21,338 nt of DNA, from contig CALDOH010000043.1 in NCBI GenBank assembly GCA_937912185.1, positions 1 through 21,338 on the forward strand, read 5' to 3'. Shown here one piece after another: positions 13,376 to 21,338 of the stretch; position 1 is the first letter of the stretch; each line of letters begins with the position of its first letter. Made by a program: the position numbers and the translations under genes. The notes beneath the pieces are model-generated. The model saw only the letters and a list, made by a program, of their open reading frames with translations, was not told where the DNA came from and made no database searches. This stretch comes from an uncultured bacterium. GTDB taxonomy: Bacteria; Patescibacteriota; Patescibacteriia; UBA1558; GWA2-36-10.

Positions 13376-14695
13376 TTATATTTTTTGTTCTGAATCTAAA
13401 ATCTTCTTTTGTAGGCGCTTTCTAAGCTCAATTTTTACTTTTTTATAGTCAATAATTTCCTGAACACCACTTTCCATATCCCTGATCAAAACAGTACCAT
13501 CGGAAATTTCTTTTTGCCCCATAATCAAAGTGTATTTAGCTCCTCGCTTATTAGCGATATCAAGTTGATCCTTAAGCCCTTTCTTGGACATATTCTCAGT
13601 TACCTTAAAATCATCCTCTCTTAATTCTTCAAAAAGTTTAAGTGCTTTCTTACGAGCCTCTACGCCCAGCTGAGCTACGAAGACATCGTAATCTTTGGAC
13701 TTGGGAATTTCAATTTTATTTTCTTGCATCTTCATGATGATTCTTTCCATGCCCATAGCAAAGCCAACCGCTGGCGTTGCTCTACCACCCAAGACTTCTG
13801 CCAAGTCATCATAACGACCACCTCCACCTAAAGCTTGTAATTTTCCTTCGTTACTCAACTCTACAATCTCCCAAGCTGTACGAGTATAATAATCCAAACC
13901 CCTAACAATGGTTGGATCAAGACTGTATTTGACGTCCATTTCATCCAAATATTCCAATACAGACATAAAATGCTCTTTGGCATCATCAGATAAATAATCA
14001 ACCATTTGCGGTGCTTCAAGAGCCATTTCTTGACAGTACTTAACCTTACAATCCAACAAACGCATAGGACTCTTGATCAAACGTTTCTTGCAATCAACAC
14101 AAAGATCTTTCTTTTTATCTTGATAGTATTGTCTTAAAATTTTCATATAGTTGGCTCGGCTCTCTTCATCACCAACACTATTGATTTGGATTTGAATATC
14201 TAAACCAAGTTCTTTGAGAATATTATAAGAGATTATTATTACCTGAGCATCAATCACTGGATCATTATCACCGATAGCTTCAAAGCCAAATTGCCAGAAC
14301 TGACGATAACGACCAGCTTGAGGTTTGTCATGACGAAATTGTGGACCAATGTAAAAAAGTTTTACTGGCTGAGGCAGGTTAAGCATACCATGCTCAATAT
14401 ATGATCTGACTACACCGGCAGTATTTTCTGGACGAAGTGATAATTTGTCGCCACCAGGAGTAACAAAAGAATACATTTCTTTGCTAACTATATCTGTATC
14501 TTCACCAACTGTTCGCTTGAATAAATTGGTAAACTCAACTATGGGCGTATCGATACGAGAGAAGCCATAGTCACGAGCTGCTTTAAAAACCTTTTCTTTG
14601 ACTACATTCCAATAAAGTTGCTCATCGGGCAAGATATCTTTCATACCCTTAACCAACTGTACTTGAGTTTTTTTTGCCTTTTTTTTAGTCGCCAT
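13376..14695 (-). CDS. hisS: Histidine--tRNA ligase
   Basis: The 439-aa product is a full-length class II histidyl-tRNA synthetase, charging tRNA-His in the cytoplasm. The sequence shows motif 2 (FYIGPQFRHDKPQAGRYRQF, 114-133), the histidine-binding RGLDYYTRT (265-273) and GGGGRYDDL (290-298), motif 3 (AVGFAMGMERI, 309-319) and the C-terminal anticodon-binding domain (about 340-425). The insertion contains C199, C202, C216 and C221 in the CxDC...LDCKxxxC arrangement seen in many bacterial HisRS. A Lys-rich N-terminal extension of about ten residues precedes the family core. It begins 4 bp after lepB with no Shine-Dalgarno, indicating cotranscription from the lepB promoter. Confidence 0.96.
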   Translation of the reverse strand: MATKKKAKKTQVQLVKGMKDILPDEQLYWNVVKEKVFKAARDYGFSRIDTPIVEFTNLFKRTVGEDTDIVSKEMYSFVTPGGDKLSLRPENTAGVVRSYIEHGMLNLPQPVKLFYIGPQFRHDKPQAGRYRQFWQFGFEAIGDNDPVIDAQVIIISYNILKELGLDIQIQINSVGDEESRANYMKILRQYYQDKKKDLCVDCKKRLIKSPMRLLDCKVKYCQEMALEAPQMVDYLSDDAKEHFMSVLEYLDEMDVKYSLDPTIVRGLDYYTRTAWEIVELSNEGKLQALGGGGRYDDLAEVLGGRATPAVGFAMGMERIIMKMQENKIEIPKSKDYDVFVAQLGVEARKKALKLFEELREDDFKVTENMSKKGLKDQLDIANKRGAKYTLIMGQKEISDGTVLIRDMESGVQEIIDYKKVKIELRKRLQKKILDSEQKI

Positions 14696-14699
14696 AACT

Positions 14700-15344
14700 C
14701 TAATTTGTTAAGTTATTATATTCCGGTAAATTGAAACTATCTATTCTATCGATTGGCCAGCCCCTAAACCATACCTTGCCAATAACATACTTTCTATCAA
14801 CTGGCCCAAAAGTCCTAGAGTCATAACTATTGATCCGATTGTCTCCTAAGAAAAAATACTCAGTATCAGACAAGGTTTGTGCTTCATAACTTTGAGTAGA
14901 AAAATTTTTTATATAAGGCTCATCTAATTCTTGACCGTTAACAAAAACTTTGCCACTCTGCACTTCAACAGTCTCTCCGGGCAATCCAATCACTCTTTTT
15001 ATAAAATAATTCTTTGTGTTCTTTGGATTTTTAAAAATTATTACCTCTCCTCTACTAGGTTCTTCAAAACGATAAGCTATTTCATTTATAATCAAATATT
15101 CATTCTGATAAAAATTTGGCTCCATTGAAGCACCTTCAACATAAAATGGCTGAACCAAAAACATTCTAATTGGCAAAATAATAGCCAAAGATATTAAAAC
15201 GACTTTGGCAATTTCAAAAACAAACAAACCAAACTTTTTAGCCCAGGAGAACATAGTTGTTTCCTGACTGTCAGAAAAATTACTTAAATCAAGATCTTTG
15301 TCATCTAAATTGTTGCTAGTATCGTCTGATTTTTTATTTTCCAT
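14700..15344 (-). CDS. lepB: Signal peptidase I
   Basis: The 214-aa product is a type I signal peptidase (family S26) that releases exported proteins from their signal peptides. It has an acidic cytoplasmic tail (1-30), one membrane helix (about 40-63), box B GASMEP with catalytic Ser73, box D FIKRVIGLPGE with Lys116, and box E FFLGDNRINSYDSRTFGPV (164-182). I use the ATG at 15344. The in-frame ATG at 15440 lies upstream of the promoter at 15375-15403 and would add 32 residues with no counterpart in the family. The two pilin-like adhesins in this window both carry AxA-type or similar cleavage sites and are likely substrates. hisS follows by 4 bp. Confidence 0.95.
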   Translation of the reverse strand: MENKKSDDTSNNLDDKDLDLSNFSDSQETTMFSWAKKFGLFVFEIAKVVLISLAIILPIRMFLVQPFYVEGASMEPNFYQNEYLIINEIAYRFEEPSRGEVIIFKNPKNTKNYFIKRVIGLPGETVEVQSGKVFVNGQELDEPYIKNFSTQSYEAQTLSDTEYFFLGDNRINSYDSRTFGPVDRKYVIGKVWFRGWPIDRIDSFNLPEYNNLTN

Positions 15345-15374
15345 GAAAGCTAATATTACCTGAATTATTGCTTC

Positions 15375-15403
15375 ATTATACACAAGATAGAAATTAAAAT
15401 CAA
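15375..15403 (-). promoter_or_regulatory. Sigma70-type promoter for lepB-hisS
   Basis: TTGATT (15403-15398), a 17-base spacer and a perfect TATAAT (15380-15375) lie on the minus strand. Transcription would start near 15368, about 24 bases before the lepB ATG at 15344. This supports the shorter lepB start. Confidence 0.75.
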
Positions 15404-15407
15404 ATGT

Positions 15408-15436
15408 AAAAAAGCCTTTATTTACTATGCTTTTTT
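15408..15436. promoter_or_regulatory. Inverted repeat between the divergent promoters
   Basis: Arms AAAAAAGC (15408-15415) and GCTTTTTT (15429-15436) are separated by 13 bases and lie midway between the two -35 boxes. They could be a shared operator, or A-tracts acting as UP elements for both promoters. Confidence 0.4.
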
Positions 15437-15449
15437 GCAATTATTACCA

Positions 15450-15478
15450 TTGACTTTGCTGGTCTTTACTTGTATAAT
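15450..15478 (+). promoter_or_regulatory. Sigma70-type promoter for the LCP gene, der and pth
   Basis: TTGACT (15450-15455), a 17-base spacer and a perfect TATAAT (15473-15478) on the plus strand. The predicted start near 15485 gives a leader of about 30 bases before the GTG at 15515. Confidence 0.78.
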
Positions 15479-15514
15479 TCATTTACTTATGAGTATTAAA
15501 TAAGTATCAAAATT

Positions 15515-17080
15515 GTGGATTTTAAGAAGCGAAAAATAAACCTACTGGACAATATAGAATCAGAGCCAGAGAGTCAAGATTCGTCCGCCATCCAGAAGAA
15601 AACACCAATCACTTTTTCTGACAAACCAAAGAAGAAAAAAGCTTCAGGAAAAAGAAAAAAGTTTTCCTGCTTTTTTATATTGCTAATAATCCTATTTACT
15701 TTTGCTAGCTTGGTACTATCATCAGGTAATGACAGTTTTTTGGCTGGGATTAAAAACTCATACTTAGTCAGACAAATAACCAACATCCTGGCACCATCTC
15801 AAAAATTTTTAGCAGGTGAAAAAGAAGATCGAATAAACTTTTTACTTTTGGGTATGGGTGGTCCTGGACACAATGGTCCTTACTTAACCGATACTATTGT
15901 TATCGCTAGTTTCAAACCATCTACGAAACAAGCTGCTCTATTTTCGCTACCTCGAGACATGATAGTCCAACTAAATCAGGGGAATTATCGAAAAATAAAT
16001 TCTATCTATACAATTGGTGAAAAAGAAGAGGTCGGTAGCGGTGGACCTTTGATGAAAAAAATCGTTTCTGAAACCCTAGATATGCCCATCCACTACTATG
16101 CTACGGTTGATTTTAACGGTTTTGTGGAACTAATAGACGCCATCGGTGGTGTCGATATCGATGTAGAACGTGATTTTGTCGATTATCAATTTCCAACTTA
16201 TGACGAAAAATGGCAAACAGTTTCTTTTGAGGCTGGTGAACAAACAATGGACGGCATAACCTCACTGCGCTATGCCCGGTCTCGTCATGGAAACAACTAC
16301 GAAGGCTCAGACTTTGCTCGCATCAAACGTCAGCAAAAAATAATTCTAGCCGCCAAGGATAAAGTAACTTCTTTTAACACTTTAATTAATCCTAAAAAAA
16401 TTACTGATTTATTTGCTATTGCCAATGAATATACCAAAACTGATATGGAGCCTTGGGAAGGAGTCAAACTAGTCCATCTAAGCAAAGGACTAAATACTCA
16501 ACAAATAATAACTCAGTCAATTGACGACCGGGCGGGTGGCTACCTTAAATCTGGTATCAGTCAAAGTGATGGTGCTTATATACTCCAGCCAGTGTCTGGT
16601 GACTTCAAACAAATCCAGGTTCTGGTCCATAACATCTTTAGTCTAGGAGAAGCCTTTGATGAACAGGCTAAAATTGTTGTCCAGAATGGCACTGCTATTT
16701 CTGGACTAGCCCTCAACGCAGTTAACTACTTGAACCAAATGGGGTATAATGTAGTAAGATATGGAAATTCCCCTAATCAGAGCAAAATTACTACTGTAAT
16801 TTACGACTATACTGGTTCTAAAGAAAAAACCAAAGATTCCCTAGAAGCCATTTTCCAAACCAAAATTGAGATAAATGTACCTCTAGAATACTCTCAAACT
16901 GTTATAGCCCAAAATTGGGGCATCAAAGACGAAAATGGTGAACTGGAAAAACTAGACTTCCTGATCGTCCTGGGAACCGATCAAAAAATCCCAGAAGGCT
17001 TAGAAATAGTTGCTACTATTGACCCAATACTTTTAAATAGCTCCAGTACAACTAGTACTGAGGAGGAATTAGAAAACTAA
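15515..17080 (+). CDS. LytR-CpsA-Psr (LCP) family protein with LytR_C domain
   Basis: The 521-aa protein has a Lys-rich cytoplasmic tail (1-49), one membrane helix (50-70), an extracellular LCP domain (about 106-283) and a LytR C-terminal domain (about 385-490). LCP hallmarks are visible: LLLGMGG, TDTIVIAS (125-132), FSLPRD with R147-D148, ALRYARSRH-like LRYARSRH (251-258) and DFARIKRQQ (266-274). LCP enzymes transfer polyprenyl-linked glycopolymers to peptidoglycan or related wall acceptors; the actual substrate here cannot be read from sequence. The start is a GTG with no Shine-Dalgarno, placed about 30 bases behind a strong promoter. der follows after 1 bp. Confidence 0.93.
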   Translation: MDFKKRKINLLDNIESEPESQDSSAIQKKTPITFSDKPKKKKASGKRKKFSCFFILLIILFTFASLVLSSGNDSFLAGIKNSYLVRQITNILAPSQKFLAGEKEDRINFLLLGMGGPGHNGPYLTDTIVIASFKPSTKQAALFSLPRDMIVQLNQGNYRKINSIYTIGEKEEVGSGGPLMKKIVSETLDMPIHYYATVDFNGFVELIDAIGGVDIDVERDFVDYQFPTYDEKWQTVSFEAGEQTMDGITSLRYARSRHGNNYEGSDFARIKRQQKIILAAKDKVTSFNTLINPKKITDLFAIANEYTKTDMEPWEGVKLVHLSKGLNTQQIITQSIDDRAGGYLKSGISQSDGAYILQPVSGDFKQIQVLVHNIFSLGEAFDEQAKIVVQNGTAISGLALNAVNYLNQMGYNVVRYGNSPNQSKITTVIYDYTGSKEKTKDSLEAIFQTKIEINVPLEYSQTVIAQNWGIKDENGELEKLDFLIVLGTDQKIPEGLEIVATIDPILLNSSSTTSTEEELEN

Positions 17081-17081
17081 T

Positions 17082-18446
17082 ATGCCATCAAATTTATATA
17101 AAGTAGCTATTGTTGGTCGAGTCAACGTTGGCAAATCAACCTTATTTAACAAGTTGATCGCCAACAAAAAAGCTATTACCTCCAATCTAGCTGGTACAAC
17201 TCGTGATCGAAACTATGCAGTCTGCTCTTGGCGGGACATGGATTTTTATTTGATTGATACCGGTGGACTAGAGAGACAGTCCAAAGATGAGATTGACGAA
17301 CAAATCAGTGAGCAGGCTATGATAGCAATCAAAGAAGCTGATTTAATATTGTTTGTCGTTGATACTAAAAATGGTATTATGCCCAATGATATTGAACTAG
17401 CTAGAATGCTCAAGAAATATAAAACTAAGACCATTTTGGTGGCCAATAAAGCAGATAACGCTACCCTACGACAGTCCGTTGCTAATTTTTATAAATTAAA
17501 TTTAGATGAACCATGGCCAATCTCAGCTGCTAGTGGCACTGGCACTGGTGACCTCCTAGACGAAGTAGTCATCAATTTGAAAAAAATCAAAAACAAAAAA
17601 AGAAAAAAGGAACTCGTACCAAATCTTCAAGAAATAAAAGTAGCGATTGTTGGTAAGCCAAATGTTGGCAAATCATCTATCCTTAATGCTATCTTGGGAG
17701 AAAAAAGAGCAATTGTCTCTGCTATACCACACACCACTCGTGACTCGCAGGATATTTCTTTTAAATACAAAGACAACCAAATTGTTTTTGTTGACACCGC
17801 TGGTATGCGCCGTCAAAGTAATAAAAAATCTCAAACTTTTGAGAAATTGAGTGTTGACCAGAGCATCAAGAGTATCAAAAAATCAGATATTATAATTTTG
17901 GTTACTGACGTCAGTAAAAAACTAACCTGGCAGGACAAACATATTATCAATGAAGCCATAGAAGCTGGTGTTGGTATTATTATGCTGGCTAATAAATGGG
18001 ATTTAATACCAGAAAAAGACACTGCTACCGTCAACCAATTTGAAACTTATTACAAAAAATTTTTTCCTTTTATTGACTGGGCACCTTTACTCTTTACCTC
18101 TGCTACAGAAAAATTGAGAATTTCTAGGCTTCTATCTATGCTTGTTGATATTTATAAAGAAAAAAATCGCACCCTTTCTGACAATGCTCTGGATAAATTA
18201 CTAAAAAAAGTAGTAAAGAAACACAAACCTTCACGAGGCAAAGGAACCAACCATCCTTATATTTATAACCTAAAACAAACTTATACCAACCCCCCTACTT
18301 TCGCCCTCAAAATGAACTTTAAGGCTGATTTACATGATTCTTATCTTAGATTTATAGAAAATAATCTACGGTATAAATTTGGTTTTGTCGGTACACCACT
18401 AAAAATAAAAGTTGTTAAAGCTCAAAATACTAAAGATATAAAATAA
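17082..18446 (+). CDS. der: Ribosome biogenesis GTPase Der (EngA)
   Basis: The 454-aa product has the tandem GTPase layout of Der, which assists 50S subunit assembly. G domain 1 has GRVNVGKS (12-19), TTRDR (39-43), DTGG (59-62), NKAD (122-125) and SAA (148-150). G domain 2 has GKPNVGKS (191-198), TTRD (218-221), DTAG (238-241), NKWD (304-307) and TSA (339-341). The C-terminal KH-like domain (about 355-448) includes NPPTFAL and YLRFIENNLR. The first P-loop has Val where Pro is usual, which should not affect nucleotide binding. The ATG is 1 bp after the LCP stop. A GAGGAGG at 17060-17066 is 15 bases away, too far for a normal Shine-Dalgarno, and is coding sequence of the previous gene. Confidence 0.97.
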   Translation: MPSNLYKVAIVGRVNVGKSTLFNKLIANKKAITSNLAGTTRDRNYAVCSWRDMDFYLIDTGGLERQSKDEIDEQISEQAMIAIKEADLILFVVDTKNGIMPNDIELARMLKKYKTKTILVANKADNATLRQSVANFYKLNLDEPWPISAASGTGTGDLLDEVVINLKKIKNKKRKKELVPNLQEIKVAIVGKPNVGKSSILNAILGEKRAIVSAIPHTTRDSQDISFKYKDNQIVFVDTAGMRRQSNKKSQTFEKLSVDQSIKSIKKSDIIILVTDVSKKLTWQDKHIINEAIEAGVGIIMLANKWDLIPEKDTATVNQFETYYKKFFPFIDWAPLLFTSATEKLRISRLLSMLVDIYKEKNRTLSDNALDKLLKKVVKKHKPSRGKGTNHPYIYNLKQTYTNPPTFALKMNFKADLHDSYLRFIENNLRYKFGFVGTPLKIKVVKAQNTKDIK

Positions 18447-18500
18447 TTTCTTAAGACTTTAGCTAAATTTAATTAAGGTCCTAATTTGAGACAAAAAATT

Positions 18501-19055
18501 ATGCGTTTAATTATTGGTCTAGGAAATCCAGACAAGGAATATGAGTACACTCGGCACAATTTTGGCCATTTGAGTGTTGATTCTTTGGTTGAAAAAAAAG
18601 GATTGTCCTGGAAAAAAAATAAAAAAGCCCTCAGCTTAATAACTGACTGGCAACATGGTCGGGAAAAAATTATTTTGGCAAAAACTCAAGTCTATATGAA
18701 TGAATCTGGCAAGGCTGTCCGTGCCCTAAAAAGCTTTTACAAACTTCCAACCAATAAAATAATTATAATCTATGATGATATCGCCCTACCTCTAAGTAAG
18801 ATAAAACTTTCCAAGTCTCGTGGCGATGGCGGACACAAGGGTCTAGAGTCTATCATTAAACATCTTAAATCCAAAGATTTTAAACGAGTGCGCCTTGGTA
18901 TTGGCCCGCAGAAAGGAAGCTCTGAGGATTTTGTGTTGAAAAGATTCAGCGCTAGTGAAAAGAAAAAACTACCCGAAGTAATAGATACTAGTCATCTAGT
19001 AATCGAAGCTATATTAAACAAAGACTTTGATCAGGCAGCTAATAAGTACAATTAA
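18501..19055 (+). CDS. pth: Peptidyl-tRNA hydrolase
   Basis: The 184-aa enzyme frees tRNA from peptidyl-tRNA that drops off the ribosome. The start at the ATG at 18501 gives the canonical MRLIIGLGNP N-terminus; a TTG at 18486 would add five residues and is less likely. Catalytic-site residues are visible: N9, H19 (TRHNFG), M66-N67 (YMNESG) and D92 (YDDIALPL). In the GGHKGLESI segment, Lys113 stands where E. coli Pth has Asn114; related substitutions occur in the family. It is the last gene of the LCP-der-pth run, 54 bp after der, and is followed directly by a strong terminator. Confidence 0.95.
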   Translation: MRLIIGLGNPDKEYEYTRHNFGHLSVDSLVEKKGLSWKKNKKALSLITDWQHGREKIILAKTQVYMNESGKAVRALKSFYKLPTNKIIIIYDDIALPLSKIKLSKSRGDGGHKGLESIIKHLKSKDFKRVRLGIGPQKGSSEDFVLKRFSASEKKKLPEVIDTSHLVIEAILNKDFDQAANKYN

Positions 19056-19077
19056 ACCCGGCATAAGCCGGGTTTTT
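19054..19077. terminator. Bidirectional intrinsic terminator between pth and pepA
   Basis: A perfect 9-bp stem (AAACCCGGC / GCCGGGTTT) with an ATAA loop is followed by T residues on the plus strand, directly after the pth stop. On the minus strand it sits just past the pepA stop and is followed by TTTAATT, so it probably serves both convergent genes. Confidence 0.88.
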
Positions 19078-19080
19078 ATT

Positions 19081-20577
19081 TTACATATCCTTTAGCCATT
19101 CTAGTAGAGTCCTAACACCAAAGCCAACTCCTCCGGGTGGTGTATAAATATTCATTTGTTTTTCGGCATAAGCTGGTCCAGCGATATCTAAATGAGCCCA
19201 CTTAGTACCATCAACAATAAACTCTTGTAAAAACAAAGCGGCAGTAATAGCCCCACCATAACGAGTGCTAGGAATATTTCTTACATCGGCAATTCTGCTC
19301 TGATTCAATTTTTTGTACTCTTTAGGTAAAGGCAATTGCCACATTTTCTCACCAGCTTTTTTGGCCGATGCTAAAAGCTCGTTGGCTAGTTTGGTGTCAT
19401 TGGCAAATAAACCAGTGTAATCTGGCCCCAAAGCAACCATCACTGCCCCAGTTAAAGTAGCTAGGTCTACCACTTGATTTACTTTTTGTTTTTGGGCATA
19501 AGCTAATGAATCAGCTAAAGTTACCCGACCCTCAGCATCAGTATTACTGATTTCAATACTTTTGCCTTGCATGTTATAGACTACGTCGCCAGGCTTACTA
19601 GCCGAACCAGAGGGCATATTTTCACAAGCAGCAACAATACCATGAACCTCTACTTTTGGTTTGACCTGATCAATCACAGAAAACAAACCAATCACTGTAG
19701 CGGCACCGGCCATATCCATCTTCATCTGCTCCATACTATCCCCAGACTTGAGATTGAGACCACCACTATCAAAAGTGATACCTTTACCCACCAAGGCAAT
19801 GCTATCTTTAGCCTTGACGCTAGGGGTATATTTTAAGTGAATAAACTTTAAAGCTTCATTTGATCCTTGATCAACTGACAAGAAGGCGTCCATTTTTAAT
19901 TTAACTACCTGCTCTTTTTCTAGAATCTTTACACTAACATTTTTATTAAGTCTAGCAATCTCCAGAGCTTCTTGAGCCAAAAAACTAGGTGTCATTTTAC
20001 CAGCTGGTTCATTTACCAAATCCCTAGCTTTGATAGTACCCCAAGCTAAATAACTGCCCAATTCAAAACCTTTACCAAAATCATTCTTTTGTTTGTCATC
20101 TAAGTAGACAATTAACTCTTCAATATTCAATTTAATCTTACCCGTATCTACTTTTTTGTATTTATCAAAATTGTAGCTTGCCAAATCAAAACCTTCGGCA
20201 ATAGCCTGGCCCAGGAGAGCTGTGTCTTTATTTCCCTTAAGCCAATGATTGAGGTATAAAGATATTTTCTTGGCTTTCATTTTTCTAAGCTGTGCTACCA
20301 TCTGGCCAGCTAATTGACGCCAATCTTCAACAGAAAGCTTTTTCTTGGCTCCAGTGCCAAGCAATATTACTGTTTGTACATTATCAGTAATTAACAAACT
20401 CTGACCTTTTTTACCTAAAAAGTTTTCTTGCACAATCCTGGATAACACCAATTTTTCATCTTCATAATCCAAGCCTTTGACCAAGGATTCAATCGCTTGC
20501 TTGTCCTCCAAAACCGGACAAAATAATATTTGACCTTCGGCTAAATTTTCTGGCTGATTTTTTAATATAAGTTCCAT
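19081..20577 (-). CDS. pepA: Leucyl aminopeptidase (M17 family, PepA-type)
   Basis: The 498-aa cytoplasmic exopeptidase removes N-terminal residues from peptides. The N-terminal domain (1-160) is diverged, and the catalytic M17 domain (about 175-495) is complete. Metal ligands and active-site residues align with E. coli PepA at a constant offset of five: K265, D270, K277, D288, D347, E349 and R351, in the segments GKGITFDSGGLNLK, MKMDMAG and the signature NTDAEGRV (345-352). The two-metal centre should be intact. The gene converges on pth and ends at the shared terminator. Upstream is 129 bp containing the rplA terminator and a possible promoter. Confidence 0.96.
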   Translation of the reverse strand: MELILKNQPENLAEGQILFCPVLEDKQAIESLVKGLDYEDEKLVLSRIVQENFLGKKGQSLLITDNVQTVILLGTGAKKKLSVEDWRQLAGQMVAQLRKMKAKKISLYLNHWLKGNKDTALLGQAIAEGFDLASYNFDKYKKVDTGKIKLNIEELIVYLDDKQKNDFGKGFELGSYLAWGTIKARDLVNEPAGKMTPSFLAQEALEIARLNKNVSVKILEKEQVVKLKMDAFLSVDQGSNEALKFIHLKYTPSVKAKDSIALVGKGITFDSGGLNLKSGDSMEQMKMDMAGAATVIGLFSVIDQVKPKVEVHGIVAACENMPSGSASKPGDVVYNMQGKSIEISNTDAEGRVTLADSLAYAQKQKVNQVVDLATLTGAVMVALGPDYTGLFANDTKLANELLASAKKAGEKMWQLPLPKEYKKLNQSRIADVRNIPSTRYGGAITAALFLQEFIVDGTKWAHLDIAGPAYAEKQMNIYTPPGGVGFGVRTLLEWLKDM

Positions 20578-20605
20578 ATATTGATTATTTAATATTATCT
20601 AGCTC

Positions 20606-20634
20606 AATTTAACATAAGAATTTATATAAAGCAA
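20606..20634 (-). promoter_or_regulatory. Possible pepA promoter
   Basis: TTGCTT (20634-20629), a 17-base spacer and TAAATT (20611-20606) preceded by a TG extended -10 lie on the minus strand, about 28 bases upstream of the pepA ATG. The match is moderate, but the gene must be transcribed separately because a terminator lies just upstream. Confidence 0.35.
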
Positions 20635-20669
20635 ACCTAACTAAAAAATGTCTTTCCAGCGGAGTAAAC

Positions 20670-20693
20670 AAAAAACCCCCGCAAAAGCGGGGG
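20670..20693 (-). terminator. Intrinsic terminator after rplA
   Basis: On the minus strand, CCCCCGC, loop TTTT and GCGGGGG are followed by six T residues, 13 bp past the rplA stop. This is a textbook Rho-independent terminator for rplA and the ribosomal genes expected upstream of it. Confidence 0.92.
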
Positions 20694-20706
20694 CCAAATA
20701 TTATTT

Positions 20707-21338
20707 TTAATTGATTTCTACTTTTATACCAGGGCCCATTGAGGAAGACAAGTGCATTGACTTGATATAGGTTCCTTTAACAGACTGCGGTTTTGCTTTT
20801 TTAAGTGAATCCAAGAAGGTATTAAAGTTTTTCAATAGATTCTTTTCGTCAAATGATACCTTACCGATGAGCAAGTGCACATTTGAAGTAGCGTCGTTTT
20901 TGTATGAAACTTTACCTGTCTTAAGTTCAGTAATCATTTTCTTGACATCTGGTCCAATAGTGCCGGTCTTTGGATTTGGCATTAAGCCTTTTTGGCCTAA
21001 AATTTTAGCAATCGCTGCTAGTTTAGGCATCATGTCTGGAGTAGTAACAGCAATATCAAAATCAGTTTTGGAATCTTTCTTGATCTTTTCGATCAACTCT
21101 TCACCACCAATTAGGTCAGCACCAGCTTCTTTAGCATCTTTAGCTTTATCATCAGACACAAAAGCTGCTACCTTAACTGTTTTACCAGTACCATGCGGTA
21201 AGACCACTGAATCTCTGACAATTTGATCTCCCTTTTTAGGATCAATACCGAGATTAGCGTGTACTTCTACTGAAGCATCAAATTTAACAGTGCTAGTTTC
21301 TTTGACTAGTTTGATAGCCTCTTCGGCTGAATAAACTT
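20707..21338 (-). CDS. rplA: 50S ribosomal protein uL1 (5' end outside window)
   Basis: The minus-strand frame stays open to the window edge, giving 209 residues of uL1 and lacking only about 15-25 N-terminal residues. Family landmarks are clear: YSAEEAIKLVKETSTVKFDA-like entry (first complete codon at 21336), VHANLGIDPKKGDQIVRDSVVLPHGTGK in two adjacent segments, GLMPNPKTGTI, and a C-terminal MGPGIKVEIN. uL1 binds 23S rRNA at the L1 stalk and in many bacteria represses its own operon. A GTG at 21207 is internal, not the start. The gene ends at a strong terminator; rplK is the usual upstream neighbour but lies outside the window. Confidence 0.96.
   Translation of the reverse strand, partial: VYSAEEAIKLVKETSTVKFDASVEVHANLGIDPKKGDQIVRDSVVLPHGTGKTVKVAAFVSDDKAKDAKEAGADLIGGEELIEKIKKDSKTDFDIAVTTPDMMPKLAAIAKILGQKGLMPNPKTGTIGPDVKKMITELKTGKVSYKNDATSNVHLLIGKVSFDEKNLLKNFNTFLDSLKKAKPQSVKGTYIKSMHLSSSMGPGIKVEIN

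Noticed and set aside
2231..15344. Recoded stop (UGA as Gly or Trp) as in Absconditabacteria/Gracilibacteria
   Set aside because: All genes are complete under the standard bacterial code with TAA or TAG stops, and Trp and Gly positions use normal codons.
15345..15440. N-terminal extension of lepB by 32 residues
   Set aside because: It runs through a near-consensus promoter (15375-15403), so the upstream ATG would not be on the transcript.
15489..15503. Mini-ORF MSIK before the LCP gene
   Set aside because: Only four residues, no ribosome-binding site and no attenuation structure; expected by chance in AT-rich sequence.
17060..17066. GAGGAGG as a Shine-Dalgarno for der
   Set aside because: It is 15 bases from the ATG and codes Glu-Glu-Glu in the LCP tail, so it is more likely coincidental.

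Overview
The window looks like part of a chromosome from a Candidate Phyla Radiation (Patescibacteria) bacterium, probably a Parcubacteria-type lineage. The evidence is the mix of AT-rich, tightly packed housekeeping genes with very large cysteine-rich surface proteins, the two-helix T4SS-pilin-like membrane anchors common in that group, near absence of Shine-Dalgarno sequences, and use of the standard bacterial code (TAA/TAG stops, no in-frame TGA). The exact phylum cannot be fixed from sequence alone.

Left part (1-12468, minus strand) is a tightly spaced run of five exported or membrane-anchored proteins, read right to left. First is a 541-aa protein with a signal peptide, a T4SS-pilin-like helical pair and three Ig-like domains. 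Next is a 2862-aa giant with the same anchor followed by TIG, Big_5/Big_2-like and FN3 domains, an embedded pseudopilin-like domain, a cysteine-rich repeat array and a C-terminal vWA domain. A 269-aa single-pass protein with a regular 55-residue four-cysteine repeat follows, then a 399-aa single-pass protein with thrombospondin type 3 calcium-binding repeats, and finally a gene cut by the window start. Gaps are 8-23 bp. I read this as a cell-surface attachment operon.

Centre (12491-15344, minus): yqeY lies directly upstream of the surface genes and rpsU (bS21) before it. rpsU has its own promoter, a 5'-terminal hairpin and the only extended Shine-Dalgarno found in the window. Upstream of that is lepB-hisS, with a clear promoter. 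No terminator is visible between rpsU and the surface genes, so surface-protein expression may be tied to rpsU transcription.

Right part: a divergent promoter region (15345-15514) drives lepB leftward and an LCP-family gene, der and pth rightward. That unit ends at a strong bidirectional terminator shared with the convergent pepA (minus). At the right edge rplA (minus, 5' end outside the window) ends at its own terminator. lepB would process the exported proteins, the LCP enzyme would act on the cell wall, and hisS, der, pth, rpsU and rplA serve translation. No rRNA, tRNA, CRISPR array or insertion sequence was seen, and no gene-free stretch exceeds 300 bp.
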